60,026 nucleotides of DNA from CAZAPG01 sp964486935 (GCA_964486935.1 CAZAPG010000048.1:1-60026); one strand, 5' to 3'; numbered from the stretch's first letter, positions 34,001 through 41,951 are shown. Numbers and translations are program-made. The notes: generated by a model not told the origin, from the sequence alone.

Positions 34001-34619
34001 CATCAGCTTGCCGCAGAGCGTATCTCAGGCCGTCGATGGCCGTATATCTCATCTCAGCGCCGATACGCGCAACGCGCTTTCTCAGGCGGCGGTACTGGGC
34101 CAAATATTTCGGCTTGACGACTTGGTGGGCATGTCTGCCTTATCGCAGTGGGAGGTGCTGGAGCATCTGGATTTGGCGCTGGAACGGCAGTTGGTGCAAG
34201 AAATAAACAGTAATATTTTTGGCTTTAACCATAAAAAGATTCAAGAGGTTATCTACAACAAACTGGGCGTGTTGCGGCGGCGACGATTGCATCACCGGGC
34301 CGGCGAAACCCTGGAGCAGCGCGAGCACCCTCAACCAAAGCAACTCGCCGAGACCCTGGCCTATCATTTTGGTGAAGCGGGTGAGTTGAAAAAGGCCCTG
34401 GAATATAGCCTTCATGCGGCGCGCCGGGCCAGAGCCGTATACCTTAATGAGCTTGCCTTACGCCGGTATCAAAAAGCAATCAATCTGTTTGAAAAACTCC
34501 AGCCCCAGGACAGCCCAGAGTTTGCCGCATGGGGTCAGACACTTTATCAGGAACGCGACGAACTGTTAGCCCTGGCGAACAATCCTCATCATCCAACTCA
34601 GCCCGACAGCCAGCAATAG
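31026..34619 (+). CDS. Metallo-beta-lactamase / STAS / pseudokinase / STAND-ATPase fusion protein
   Basis: This 1197-residue protein joins four modules. Residues 1-280 are a metallo-beta-lactamase fold with HAHWDH at 107-112 and the later metal ligands in NNHPGD, FDAQYG and LFHHEP. Residues about 335-435 resemble a STAS domain (IIDLSQVERLTTASLKALVN). Residues about 444-705 are a Ser/Thr kinase fold with a good glycine loop (LGQGRFGTV), but the three catalytic positions are changed: Lys is Arg476, HRD is HGN (569-571) and DFG is GFG (588-590), so it is a pseudokinase. Residues 735-1100 are a STAND-like ATPase with Walker A GEAGIGKT (749-756) and Walker B LLILDDLQWID. A helical, TPR-like region ends the chain. 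It is coupled to the upstream hydrolase gene. Function unknown. Confidence 0.9.
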   Translation: MKIRVWGARGSVPTPLDSEAIEEKICRAIYGMSNVNTGDMEAIRAYVAKLPPLVRGTIGGNTSCVEIEAGGQTFIIDAGTGLRRLGLELMKGPCGRGEGVLHFFFSHAHWDHIQGFPFFTPAYIPGNRLVIYSIHNLEEILTTQQRAQNFPVPLSYMQAEMEFVPLEDGVPFSVGPLNINTIRNNHPGDSYSYRFEDQHSIFVYANDAEYKELDEASLQAHLEFFKDADALVFDAQYGLRESWESKLDWGHSSAMIGVDMARKARVKRLLLFHHEPTYADNQLQEIQSTAIDYQAQDSSLSTCEVMVAYEGLELDLTPAGAISVQLMPDSETTVLTPTSVFDEQGVGQLIEQLGTAATPEVPKGSIIDLSQVERLTTASLKALVNFSQQREEGPVVLAAPSPAVEQVIRLGGYRDYFAIYYSIDEAVKAVKARQALDLPGHIIDGQYQLTEKLGQGRFGTVLQVTDLHQKEEAAIRILSPTFGVEAVDHFAGQVHLLLELKHHNIAQIYDCDWSQDGSYTFIVEELLAGSTLYERLAGLNAPLAISEALDITLDLAQALEYAHNQGVIHGNLKPQDIFFTQAGIKINGFGLARLEENRNLLEAPIVFSTATYLAPEQILGQPLDTQVDLYALGIILYQLFTGHLPFTGSRRQLLRAHLEQEPTPPRQLNSHLPHSIEHLILKLLAKNPNNRYASARQVRRIVDNLIFSGGDGRQTAQSFLVGRDSQLQTLQACWAKVEAGQGQMAFITGEAGIGKTCLAQQLAAHSQAALVLWGRCSEGESRSIFQPFREALQSYIAAAPPGFFDDNSLRLMSSFIRLMPELSHLFSDLPALPALEPPQEQLRLMANLAQFIERATRQQPWLLILDDLQWIDQGSLELLRYLGERLSQLTIFIAGIYRDTDVGHDHPLQTALHHLSQGPGYRHVSLSRLSQAEVTTFLENRWDSNAPENLTQIIFRQTEGNPLFVTEIARVLEDEGLVTLQAGQWEFPQAESISLPQSVSQAVDGRISHLSADTRNALSQAAVLGQIFRLDDLVGMSALSQWEVLEHLDLALERQLVQEINSNIFGFNHKKIQEVIYNKLGVLRRRRLHHRAGETLEQREHPQPKQLAETLAYHFGEAGELKKALEYSLHAARRARAVYLNELALRRYQKAINLFEKLQPQDSPEFAAWGQTLYQERDELLALANNPHHPTQPDSQQ

Positions 34620-35057
34620 CCCCAACAGGGCCGCCCAGCCAAACCTGAGCGGCAGTTGAATAGTGAGCGCCAGCCCGCCCAGCGCCAGGCCCAGGCCAAT
34701 TACCAGGGCCAGGCGCTGCAAGTGGGCCAGCTTTAAGGCTGACCGGCCCGGAAAAGGCTCTTCAATTTCAGCCAGTCGCCGGGCAAATTCGGCCAAATCC
34801 CAGGCGGCCAGCGCGCCGGCCATACTCAGCAGGGGCCAGAGGGGGGGCAATTGCAAATAAACGCCCAGGGCAGCCAGAGCGGCCACGCCCAGTAGCCCCC
34901 CTAAATTAACTAAAGCCAGGTTAAGCCACAACCCCACCAGCCACACGCCCCCCACGCCAATGGCGCTCAGAGCGCCAACCCAAACCCCCGCCGGCGCATA
35001 GCCGCCCGCCAGCATCAGCGAGGCGGTCGCTGCGCCAATCATTGCCGACCATTTCAT
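34566..35057 (-). CDS. Small hydrophobic membrane protein at the end of the MoxR/DUF58 operon
   Basis: The 163-residue product is nearly all hydrophobic, with about five membrane helices and a short charged cytosolic loop (EFARRLAEIEEPFPGRSALK). I recognise no family. Its start overlaps the DUF58 stop by 4 bp (ATGA), which shows it belongs to that operon. Its last 54 bp overlap the 3' end of the fusion-protein gene on the other strand, so the two messages form an antisense pair at their tails. Confidence 0.75.
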   Translation of the reverse strand: MKWSAMIGAATASLMLAGGYAPAGVWVGALSAIGVGGVWLVGLWLNLALVNLGGLLGVAALAALGVYLQLPPLWPLLSMAGALAAWDLAEFARRLAEIEEPFPGRSALKLAHLQRLALVIGLGLALGGLALTIQLPLRFGWAALLGLLLAVGLSWMMRIVRQG

Positions 35058-36334
35058 AGATAATGCCCCCGTTGCATTGGAAAGCGACTGAGCGCGGCGT
35101 GCGCCACCTGATGAAACGGCGTGTCTACCTGCCAGTCAACAACGCGAATACCGGCCTGCCACAGATGAGCTAACAGCAGCGTTCGTTCTACGCGGGCAAT
35201 GTGGGCAGCCAGTTCTACCGCCGGGGTATCTTTTAGCCCCTGTTGCTCAAATGCAACCGGGTTGGGGCTGATAACCAAAATGCGATAGCCTCTGGCGCGT
35301 AGTTTGGTCAGCATCTCCAGGTCTGGCGATAGCAGCGGGCTGATTAACACCAGTTGCGAGCGCACCGGAAAAAGGCGGGTTGGCAGATGCTCCAGGCTTT
35401 CAAAAACATTGCCCTCGCCCTGTTCGGCGCGGGCCAGCGCCCTGATAATGCGCTCGCGTTGCAATTTGCCGTAGCCGGGAAAAGTCCAATCCAGCGAGCG
35501 CCCGTAAATAAACAACCCCACCCGGTTGCCGCCGCTTAAAAATGTATCGGCCAGGGTGGCCGCGGCCTGAATGCTGTACTCAAAAAGTGACTCTCCGGCG
35601 CGGCGGGCATCGCTCTGCTGGCGCGCATCCAGAATCAGGCCCACATCAACCATGCGCTCCTGTTCAAACTCGTTAACAAATAGCGATTGCTGATAACGGG
35701 CGCTGGCCCGCTCGTTGACCCAGCGCAGGGGGTCGCCGGGCTGATACTCGCGCACGCCAAAAAATTCTATGCCGGGGCCGCCCTGCCGGGCCGGGATGAG
35801 GCCGGGGTAAATGCCGGTGCGCGGCGGCCTGATAGCCACCTGCTTTACTTTGACAATTTCCGGCAGCACAAAAAATTGGTTGGGCGCGGCCAGGCTCAAC
35901 CCGCGCCGAAAGAGTCCCAAATAATCTCTGGCAATCAGGCGGGTATTGGCAAAGCGGTACAGGCCGCGGCTACCGCTAACGGTGTATTGCAGGGTGATTG
36001 TTTGGCGCGGATGCAGGGTTGTCAGGGCGCGGGTCTGGCCGTTAACAAGGGTCAGCGAGGGCGGCAGCGCATCTTCCACCAGCACCTCTTCTAACCGGGG
36101 GCCGTGATTGGTAATGGCGAGGGTGACTTCTACGGGTTGGTCCGGCTGCGCCCGGTCGGTGCTGAGGTGGCGGGTTGCAGCCAGTTGAGCCGGCTCCGGT
36201 TTGAAAAGCAGCCCCGCCGCCAGATAGACCATAACCGGCAGCGCCAACGCCAGCATTGCGCCATTTCGGGTAGCCAGAGCAATGATGACAAACCCGTATA
36301 TGATTAGGCCCAACAGCAACGGTTTTTTTATCAT
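35054..36334 (-). CDS. DUF58 domain protein
   Basis: This 426-residue protein has two membrane helices at the N-terminus (about 7-45), a beta-sandwich region, and the DUF58 block with EFFGVREYQPGDPLRWVNER. A von Willebrand A-like fold follows (VDVGLILDARQQSD, later SQLVLISPLLSP). DUF58 proteins regularly pair with MoxR ATPases. The MoxR gene directly precedes it with no spacer. A role in assembling or regulating membrane or cell-envelope complexes is the family-level expectation. Confidence 0.9.
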   Translation of the reverse strand: MIKKPLLLGLIIYGFVIIALATRNGAMLALALPVMVYLAAGLLFKPEPAQLAATRHLSTDRAQPDQPVEVTLAITNHGPRLEEVLVEDALPPSLTLVNGQTRALTTLHPRQTITLQYTVSGSRGLYRFANTRLIARDYLGLFRRGLSLAAPNQFFVLPEIVKVKQVAIRPPRTGIYPGLIPARQGGPGIEFFGVREYQPGDPLRWVNERASARYQQSLFVNEFEQERMVDVGLILDARQQSDARRAGESLFEYSIQAAATLADTFLSGGNRVGLFIYGRSLDWTFPGYGKLQRERIIRALARAEQGEGNVFESLEHLPTRLFPVRSQLVLISPLLSPDLEMLTKLRARGYRILVISPNPVAFEQQGLKDTPAVELAAHIARVERTLLLAHLWQAGIRVVDWQVDTPFHQVAHAALSRFPMQRGHYL

Positions 36335-37297
36335 TTAGTGGGTGTCGATGACCGGCACCGGGGTTTTGTCGATAATCGAGGTCAGGATATCGCTGGCGGC
36401 GTGACGCTTCATCCACAGGCCGGGGTCTAAAATTAAGCGATGAACGAGCGCCGGGATAACAAATTCTTTAACATCGTCGGGCAGCACGTAATTGCGGCCG
36501 GCCAGCGCCGCCCGCACGCGGGCCAATTGCATGAGCGCCAGCGAGCCGCGCGGGCTGGCCCCTACCGATACGCGCCGGTCCCGGCGGGTTTCGCCGGTCA
36601 GGGCAATGATATATTTTTCAACATCCGGGTGCAGGTAGATTTCTTCAACGGTTTGACGCATCGCCAGCAGCTCTTGGGCGTTGGTGGCCTGGGTTAGTTC
36701 AACCTCTTCGCGGCGGCGCTGCTGGCGGCGCTGTAAAATTTCCTGTTCCTCTTCTGGCGAAGGGTAGCCCACAGAAAGTTTCATTAAAAAGCGGTCAAGC
36801 TGGGCTTCGGGCAAAGGAAAGGTGCCTTCGTATTCGATGGGGTTTTGGGTGGCCATAACCAGAAAGGGTTGGGGCAGGGGGCGAGTTTCGCCCTCAAGCG
36901 TTACCTGCCGCTCTTGCATGGCCTCCAGCAGGGCCGATTGCGTTTTGGGCGAGGCCCGGTTAATTTCATCGGCCAGAATGATGTTGGCAAAAATGGGGCC
37001 AGGCCGCAGTTCAAAACGGCTCTGGTTGCGGTCAAAAATGTAGCTGCCGGTAATATCGCTGGGCAGCAGGTCGGGCGTAAATTGAATGCGCTTAAAGTGT
37101 AACCCCAGCGCGGTGGCAAAACTTTTGGCAATGAGCGTTTTGGCCAGGCCGGGGTAGTCTTCCAGCAGCACGTGGCCTCCGGCCAAAACCGCGGCCATAA
37201 TTTTTTGTAACAGGGGCCGCTTGCCAACCACTGCCTTTTCCACTTCCTGAACCACCTGTTGCCCTACGGCGGCCACATCGGCCAGTTGCATGCTCAT
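36335..37297 (-). CDS. MoxR-family AAA+ ATPase
   Basis: The 320-residue protein is a typical MoxR ATPase: AVLAGGHVLLEDYPGLAKTL (Walker A region), DEINRASPKTQSALLEAM (Walker B), MATQNPIEYEGTFPLPEAQL (sensor 1) and VGASPRGSLALMQLARV (sensor 2). Note the Walker A reads EDYPGLAKT, a known MoxR variant of GxxGxGKT. It acts as a chaperone for partner proteins, here probably DUF58. GAGGAG in the upstream gene is its ribosome-binding site. Start and upstream stop overlap by 4 bp. Confidence 0.95.
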   Translation of the reverse strand: MSMQLADVAAVGQQVVQEVEKAVVGKRPLLQKIMAAVLAGGHVLLEDYPGLAKTLIAKSFATALGLHFKRIQFTPDLLPSDITGSYIFDRNQSRFELRPGPIFANIILADEINRASPKTQSALLEAMQERQVTLEGETRPLPQPFLVMATQNPIEYEGTFPLPEAQLDRFLMKLSVGYPSPEEEQEILQRRQQRRREEVELTQATNAQELLAMRQTVEEIYLHPDVEKYIIALTGETRRDRRVSVGASPRGSLALMQLARVRAALAGRNYVLPDDVKEFVIPALVHRLILDPGLWMKRHAASDILTSIIDKTPVPVIDTH

Positions 37298-37902
37298 GGA
37301 GTCTCCTCACGGGGTGGAGTGTTATCCAGCGTTTCTAAAAAATAGATGATGTAACGCGGGTCAAGGTCCAGCGGCAACGGCCCGGTGTTGGCGCGAAAGA
37401 GGCCCCTGGTTGGGCGTAAATTGCCCAGCGGTTGCAAACTTGCCAAAAAATAAGGTTGCAGTTCGGGCGGAATGTCGAGCTTGCCCTGCCTTAGCTGCTG
37501 CCGGGTTTGCCGTAACGATTGCCCCTGCCGGTGGGCCAGGGTGTTGAGGGTTAATTTTTGCAACTGCTGGGCCAAACGCCACTTAAAGTAATCATCGTCC
37601 TGGGCTTTGCTAATTAAGGTGGCCCAACTCTCTATCCGGCCCTGGGAGGCCGCCGGAGAGAAGTCGGCCCGGGGCCGGGGCCGGCGTTGGCCCAACAGGC
37701 TGACGCCCATGAGCAGGGCCAGGGTGGCCACCAAAATAGCCCACAACACCGATTGCGGAACGGCCAGCGCCAAAAAGCGCCCAATCCAAAAGAGGTACAG
37801 CAACGGAATGACCAGCAACTCGCGCACAAAGTTTTGCAAAAACGGGGATAGCAAAACTGCCAGCAGCGCAATGAGTCCCAATGGCAGAAAATATTTTTTC
37901 AC
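37294..37902 (-). CDS. Membrane protein of the MoxR/DUF58 operon, unknown family
   Basis: GTG at 37902 starts a 202-residue protein with two membrane helices (about 5-27 and 45-70) and a charged, mostly helical C-terminal half (SWATLISKAQDDDYFKWRLA, then TRQQLRQGKLDIPPELQPYF). It overlaps the neighbouring genes by 4 bp at each end, GTGA upstream and ATGA downstream, which shows tight translational coupling. This position, between a DUF4129 protein and MoxR, is often held by a small membrane protein. I recognise no domain. Confidence 0.85.
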   Translation of the reverse strand: MKKYFLPLGLIALLAVLLSPFLQNFVRELLVIPLLYLFWIGRFLALAVPQSVLWAILVATLALLMGVSLLGQRRPRPRADFSPAASQGRIESWATLISKAQDDDYFKWRLAQQLQKLTLNTLAHRQGQSLRQTRQQLRQGKLDIPPELQPYFLASLQPLGNLRPTRGLFRANTGPLPLDLDPRYIIYFLETLDNTPPREETP

Positions 37903-38816
37903 GATGGCCGCCCGTAATGGTTTACAATGGCTGTCAGGCAGGCAACGGCCTCTTGTTCATCGGTGGGGTGGGGCGACTGGTTGCTGTAGCGCACTCGTTC
38001 AAACAGGCGGGTCAGGCGGCGGATGTGTTCATTTTGAAAGCCGCTGTGCGCCAGAAACTGCTCAAACTCGCGGGCGGTCATGCCCTGCGCCCGGCGGATG
38101 TTGTAGCGCTGGCTTAAAATTTTGTTCATCTGCCGGTAGCAGCGCAGCACCGTGTCTTTCAAGTTTTCGCCGGCTTCAAGCTCATCCAGGGCGCGCTGCG
38201 CCTGGGCAGTGAGCGTTTCCAACGGGGACTCCTCTGCGGCGGGCGCTTTGGCAGCCCAAAAAAATCGCCAGAGCAGCCAAAAGATAATCAGCGGCACGGC
38301 CACAATTAAAATGCTGGCGGCAATCACCAGCCAGCCGGGGGGATTGACCACAAACTCGGGCGGGGCGGGTATCAGGCCGGCGGGGGTTTGGTCGGCGGGC
38401 TGGCCCGATTGGGCCGGAGACTGGGGCTGCGGCTGAAGCAGGGGCAGGTAGGGTTGCAGGGCGCGGATGAGTCCAAAAAATAGCAGAAACCAGACCAGGT
38501 AAATGATGACTCGCCGGAAAACGTGTTTCCGCACCTCTGGCGAGATAATAAAAGCCACAATAGAGATAAACAGGATTACCCAGAAGCAGCCGGTTAGCAC
38601 ATATATTAACCCGGCGGGAATGGAAAGGCCGGTCGGCAGGCTTAAACTCGACTCGTTGAGGAGTTGCAAAATGCCGGCCAGAGGAAATGGCTGGCCGGGC
38701 CGCAGCGGCATGTTTGATAATCCGGCGGCCAGCAGCGCGGCGGCTAAAATCGCCAGGCTTACCAGCAATAAGAGCCAAAACCTATGAAGTTGGAGGCGTT
38801 TAATATTGAAATACAT
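37899..38816 (-). CDS. DUF4129 membrane protein, first gene of the MoxR/DUF58 operon
   Basis: The 305-residue protein has four membrane helices (about 13-32, 66-90, 98-115 and 158-180). Its C-terminal 100 residues form a cytosolic DUF4129 domain with TVLRCYRQMNKILSQRYNI, GMTAREFEQFL and a closing helix near EAVACLTAIVNHYG. DUF4129 is regularly linked to MoxR and DUF58, and here it leads that operon. The ATG has no strong ribosome-binding site; upstream lies a repeat-rich 208-bp spacer, so its promoter is uncertain. Confidence 0.87.
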   Translation of the reverse strand: MYFNIKRLQLHRFWLLLLVSLAILAAALLAAGLSNMPLRPGQPFPLAGILQLLNESSLSLPTGLSIPAGLIYVLTGCFWVILFISIVAFIISPEVRKHVFRRVIIYLVWFLLFFGLIRALQPYLPLLQPQPQSPAQSGQPADQTPAGLIPAPPEFVVNPPGWLVIAASILIVAVPLIIFWLLWRFFWAAKAPAAEESPLETLTAQAQRALDELEAGENLKDTVLRCYRQMNKILSQRYNIRRAQGMTAREFEQFLAHSGFQNEHIRRLTRLFERVRYSNQSPHPTDEQEAVACLTAIVNHYGRPS

Positions 38817-38894
38817 TTTTAAATCGCGAATATCAAGAATGGGCGAATATCACGAATTTGCAACAAAATTGTAACTGCTCAGGTACACTGAGTT

Positions 38895-39003
38895 ACACAG
38901 AGGAATGGCTGAGGTACGCAGAGACTTGTGCCCTTTGGGTAAAAGAAGAGAAATTTATAAAAACCTCCGCGAATCTCTGCGGTTTCTCCGCGCCTTTCTG
39001 TGT
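38895..39003. repeat. Nested inverted-repeat element with embedded 17-bp motif
   Basis: Outer arms ACACAGA (38895-38901) and TCTGTGT (38997-39003) enclose inner arms CGCAGAGA (38917-38924) and TCTCTGCG (38974-38981). Directly after the left inner arm stands CTTGTGCCCTTTGGGTA (38925-38941), also found exactly at 56842-56858. The type is common intergenic repeat, not a gene. Confidence 0.65.
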
Positions 39004-39024
39004 TCCAATAGTTGGCTTGAGTAG

Positions 39025-40293
39025 TTACTGTGCCTGAGCGTATTGCGGGCGAGTTGGTTTGTGCTCGCCCAGTTTTTCCAGCAGGTTGCCTAACTGCTCC
39101 AGGCTGGTCAGATTATGAACGGGTAAAAAGTCGTCGATGTGAGGCAGGGCGACCTGAATGCCGCGAGTCAGCGGCTCGTAACTTTCGGAGCCAAGCAGGG
39201 GGTTCAACCAGATGAGCCGTTGAGAACTTAGCTGCAACCGGGCCATCTCGCGGCGCAACAGGTTGATGTCGCCCCGGTCCCAGCCATCGCTGATAATCAG
39301 CACAATGGCCCCCTGGCCCAAAACGCGCCGGCCCCACTCGTAGTTAAAGGTTTTAAGCGCCTCGCCAATGCGGGTGCCGCCGGCCCAATCCTGCACCGAG
39401 GCCGTAATCTGGTCCAGCGCAGCGTCAATATCGCGCTGCCGAAGCTGGCGGGTAATGCGGGTCAGACGGGTGCTAAATACAAAGGCCTCTACATTTTCCA
39501 GGCCGTTGCTAATAACGTAAATAAATTTAAGCAGCACCCGCGAGTAACGCTCCATCGAGCCGCTGATATCGCAAATAACTACCAGGGGGCGGCGTTTCTG
39601 CTTGCGGCGCTGCCACGAGAGCAGCAACGGCTGGCCGCCAAAGCGCAGGTTTTGGCGCATGGTGCGGCGCATATCCAGGTAGGCTCCCCGCGCTGCCCGC
39701 GATTTACGCCGGGTGCGCCGCTGCTCAAGCCGCCAGCGCATGCTTTGCATCATCCGTTTGACTTCTTGCAGTTCGTCGGGGGTTAACTCGGTAAAATCTT
39801 TGCGCCGCAGCACTTCGCGCTCGCTGTAGGTAAAAACTTTATCCGGCAGCGGCTCTTCCTGCTCCCGTTCCGGGCTGTCTGCGCCTTGTTGAGGGGCCGG
39901 CTGGCGCTCGATGATTTCCTCTTCTTGTTTTTGGGGCTGCTTTTTCAAAAGCTGGCCCAGTTCCATCTCGCGCAGGGCGTCTTTTTCTCTGGCCCGCCAG
40001 AACATGTCAAAAGCGCGGTCAAACAGGGGGATGTGCTCGTGTTTGCTTACCAAAATAGTGCGGGCGCTGTCTTTGAAATCCTGGCGGCGGCGAATGTCAA
40101 CATATTCCAGCGCCTCAACAAGGTCGAGAATTTGGGTGGGGGTGATGGAAACGCCCACGGCCCGCAGCAGGCGGCCAAACAGTAGCATATTGCGGAGCAG
40201 ATGTCCGTGTTCGGCCTCAACTAGCAACTTTGTCACCGGCAGTTCGCCCCATAATTTTGTGGACAATTGCCCCCTGGGTATGCTCGATGTCAT
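39025..40293 (-). CDS. CoxE-like von Willebrand A domain protein
   Basis: The 422-residue reading is a VWA-containing protein of the CoxE type. It has an N-terminal helical part with RNMLLFGRLLRAVGVSITPT, an acidic and charged middle, and a C-terminal VWA domain with a DISGSM MIDAS motif (about residues 240-245) and a later TRIGEALKTF. The first residues are uncertain: the annotated ATG at 40293 overlaps the preceding CoxD-like gene by 77 bp, and a GTG at 40236 is an alternative. CoxE-CoxD pairs load copper or sulfur into CO-dehydrogenase-type enzymes. The molybdenum hydroxylase genes lie upstream. Confidence 0.9.
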   Translation of the reverse strand: MTSSIPRGQLSTKLWGELPVTKLLVEAEHGHLLRNMLLFGRLLRAVGVSITPTQILDLVEALEYVDIRRRQDFKDSARTILVSKHEHIPLFDRAFDMFWRAREKDALREMELGQLLKKQPQKQEEEIIERQPAPQQGADSPEREQEEPLPDKVFTYSEREVLRRKDFTELTPDELQEVKRMMQSMRWRLEQRRTRRKSRAARGAYLDMRRTMRQNLRFGGQPLLLSWQRRKQKRRPLVVICDISGSMERYSRVLLKFIYVISNGLENVEAFVFSTRLTRITRQLRQRDIDAALDQITASVQDWAGGTRIGEALKTFNYEWGRRVLGQGAIVLIISDGWDRGDINLLRREMARLQLSSQRLIWLNPLLGSESYEPLTRGIQVALPHIDDFLPVHNLTSLEQLGNLLEKLGEHKPTRPQYAQAQ

Positions 40294-41134
40294 CCTGATA
40301 TTTCAGCAAAACGCCCAGGGTGTCGTTCACCACCGTTTCGGTCAGGTCTTCCTGGTCCAGCGCCACCAGCGCCGATATCCAGTCGAGGGTTTCGGCCACG
40401 CCGGGCAGCTTGTACAAATCTTCTTGCCGTAGCTCCTGCACAAAGGCGACCACTTCTTGCGCCAGTTGCTCCGGGGCCTGGGGCACTTTGGCCAGCACAA
40501 TGTTGTACTCTTTTTCAAAGCTGGGGTAATCAATCCAGTGGTACAGGCAGCGGCGCTTCAGCGCGTCGTGAATCTCGCGGGTGCGGTTTGAGGTGATAAT
40601 CACTACCGGCGGCTGCTCGGCCTTGATGGTGCCAATTTCCGGCACCGTTACCTGAAAGTCGGACAGGATTTCCAGCAAAAAGGCTTCAAATTCTTCGTCG
40701 GCCCGGTCAAGCTCGTCGATGAGCAGCACCGGCTCAAGGCCGTTGGCGCGCTCGATGGCTTGCAGCAGCGGGCGTTTGAGCAAAAATTCCGGGCCGAAGA
40801 TTTTTTTGGCGGCCCGCTCCTCGTCAACATTGCCGGCGGCCTCAAGCAGCCGGATTTCAAGCATTTGCCGGGTATAGTCCCATTCATAAACGGCGGTGTT
40901 GACATCTAGGCCCTCGTAGCACTGCAAGCGCACCAGGTTCCGGCCCAGCATGGCCGACAGCACCTTGGCAATTTCGGTTTTGCCCACGCCGGCTTCGCCT
41001 TCTAAAAACAGGGGCTTGTTTAGCTTTAAAGCCAAAAAAATAGAAGTGGTCAGACTTCTATCGGCAATGTAATTTTGCTGTTTCAGGGCCTCTTGAACCT
41101 GATCGATGGTTTGAAAATTTGTATTTGCGCTCAA
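40217..41134 (-). CDS. CoxD-like AAA+ ATPase (MoxR superfamily)
   Basis: The 305-residue ATPase has Walker A FLEGEAGVGKTEIAK, Walker B PVLLIDELDRADEEFEAFLL, and sensor motif VVIITSNRTREIHDALKRR. This is the CoxD/MoxR group that works with CoxE in maturing the active site of CO-dehydrogenase-like enzymes. The start is TTG at 41134, supported by GGAGAG at 41143-41148 with 8-nt spacing; no ATG fits. It overlaps the CoxE-like gene. It follows the Uma2 gene by about 30 bp. Confidence 0.92.
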   Translation of the reverse strand: MSANTNFQTIDQVQEALKQQNYIADRSLTTSIFLALKLNKPLFLEGEAGVGKTEIAKVLSAMLGRNLVRLQCYEGLDVNTAVYEWDYTRQMLEIRLLEAAGNVDEERAAKKIFGPEFLLKRPLLQAIERANGLEPVLLIDELDRADEEFEAFLLEILSDFQVTVPEIGTIKAEQPPVVIITSNRTREIHDALKRRCLYHWIDYPSFEKEYNIVLAKVPQAPEQLAQEVVAFVQELRQEDLYKLPGVAETLDWISALVALDQEDLTETVVNDTLGVLLKYQDDIEHTQGAIVHKIMGRTAGDKVAS

Positions 41135-41161
41135 GATTGGTACTCTCCAAACTGATAGAAT

Positions 41162-41869
41162 TTATTTAGACTTTTGCGGCTGCAAAATATCGTAAAGCGA
41201 CTGGTAAGTTGTTTTTACCTGGGCCGGCAGAGATTCGATAAAGACCATCGCTTCGGCCAGGGCAAGTTGCGGGTTGGGTAGTTCGGCGGCCCACAGCCAG
41301 TCCAGTTTGAGCCAGAAGTTGGGCAGCACGGCAGAGTAGTAGCGCCCGTCATCGCTAACAGGGGCGGCGTGGTATTGGTTGTCGTTACCCAGCGCGTAAA
41401 AATCGACCTGTTGCTGGTGAGGGCGCGGGTCAATAATCCAATACTCTTTTACGCCGGCCTGCTCGTACCGGGTAAACTTGCGCACTCTATCTTCGCTAAC
41501 GCTGTCGGGTGAGATAATTTCGACCATTAAATCGGGCGCGCCTTCAAAACGTTTATCGGTAAGCTGGCTGCGCTTTTTAGCGCCGAAAAAAAAGATGTCC
41601 GGCTCACGCGAGGGGCCATCGGGCCATAGTTTTACTTCAAAAGGAGCGGGTCGCAGAACGCCAAGGTTAAAGAAAACAATAAATGAGTCAAGCAGTCCTA
41701 TTAAAAAACGAACAAGGTCTTGATGTAAATCTATTGGCGGCGTGTAAACAATGACCTCCCCCTCATCCCATTCTACAATTTGAGACTCGCCGGCATAAGC
41801 CAGATAATCCTCATAGCTCATTTTAAGGCGTTGCGGCGCGGTTTTGTCAACTGTGGCTGTGGCGGCCAT
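41162..41869 (-). CDS. Uma2-family endonuclease
   Basis: ATG at 41869 (GAGGAAA upstream) gives 235 residues. The PD-(D/E)XK-like Uma2 core shows SREPDIFFF, PDLMVEIISPDS (catalytic Glu) and KFTRYEQAGVKEYWIIDPR. Uma2 genes are abundant in Chloroflexota and Cyanobacteria, usually of unknown role. This one sits inside a CO-dehydrogenase-type cassette, which is probably incidental insertion. A promoter of its own seems to lie at 41923-41951, and a terminator separates it from the cox genes upstream. Confidence 0.88.
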   Translation of the reverse strand: MAATATVDKTAPQRLKMSYEDYLAYAGESQIVEWDEGEVIVYTPPIDLHQDLVRFLIGLLDSFIVFFNLGVLRPAPFEVKLWPDGPSREPDIFFFGAKKRSQLTDKRFEGAPDLMVEIISPDSVSEDRVRKFTRYEQAGVKEYWIIDPRPHQQQVDFYALGNDNQYHAAPVSDDGRYYSAVLPNFWLKLDWLWAAELPNPQLALAEAMVFIESLPAQVKTTYQSLYDILQPQKSK

Positions 41870-41922
41870 TGCTAATTTTCCTCTCGGCCAAACTTTAGCG
41901 CCTAAATTCACGTTTGTTTGGT

Positions 41923-41951
41923 ATTGTACTTTTCTTTAAAGGCTACGGCAA
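41923..41951 (-). promoter_or_regulatory. Possible promoter of the Uma2-coxD-coxE unit
   Basis: Minus-strand TTGCCG (41951-41946) and TACAAT (41928-41923) are 17 bp apart. The implied start near 41916 is about 47 nt from the Uma2 ATG at 41869. Confidence 0.45.
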
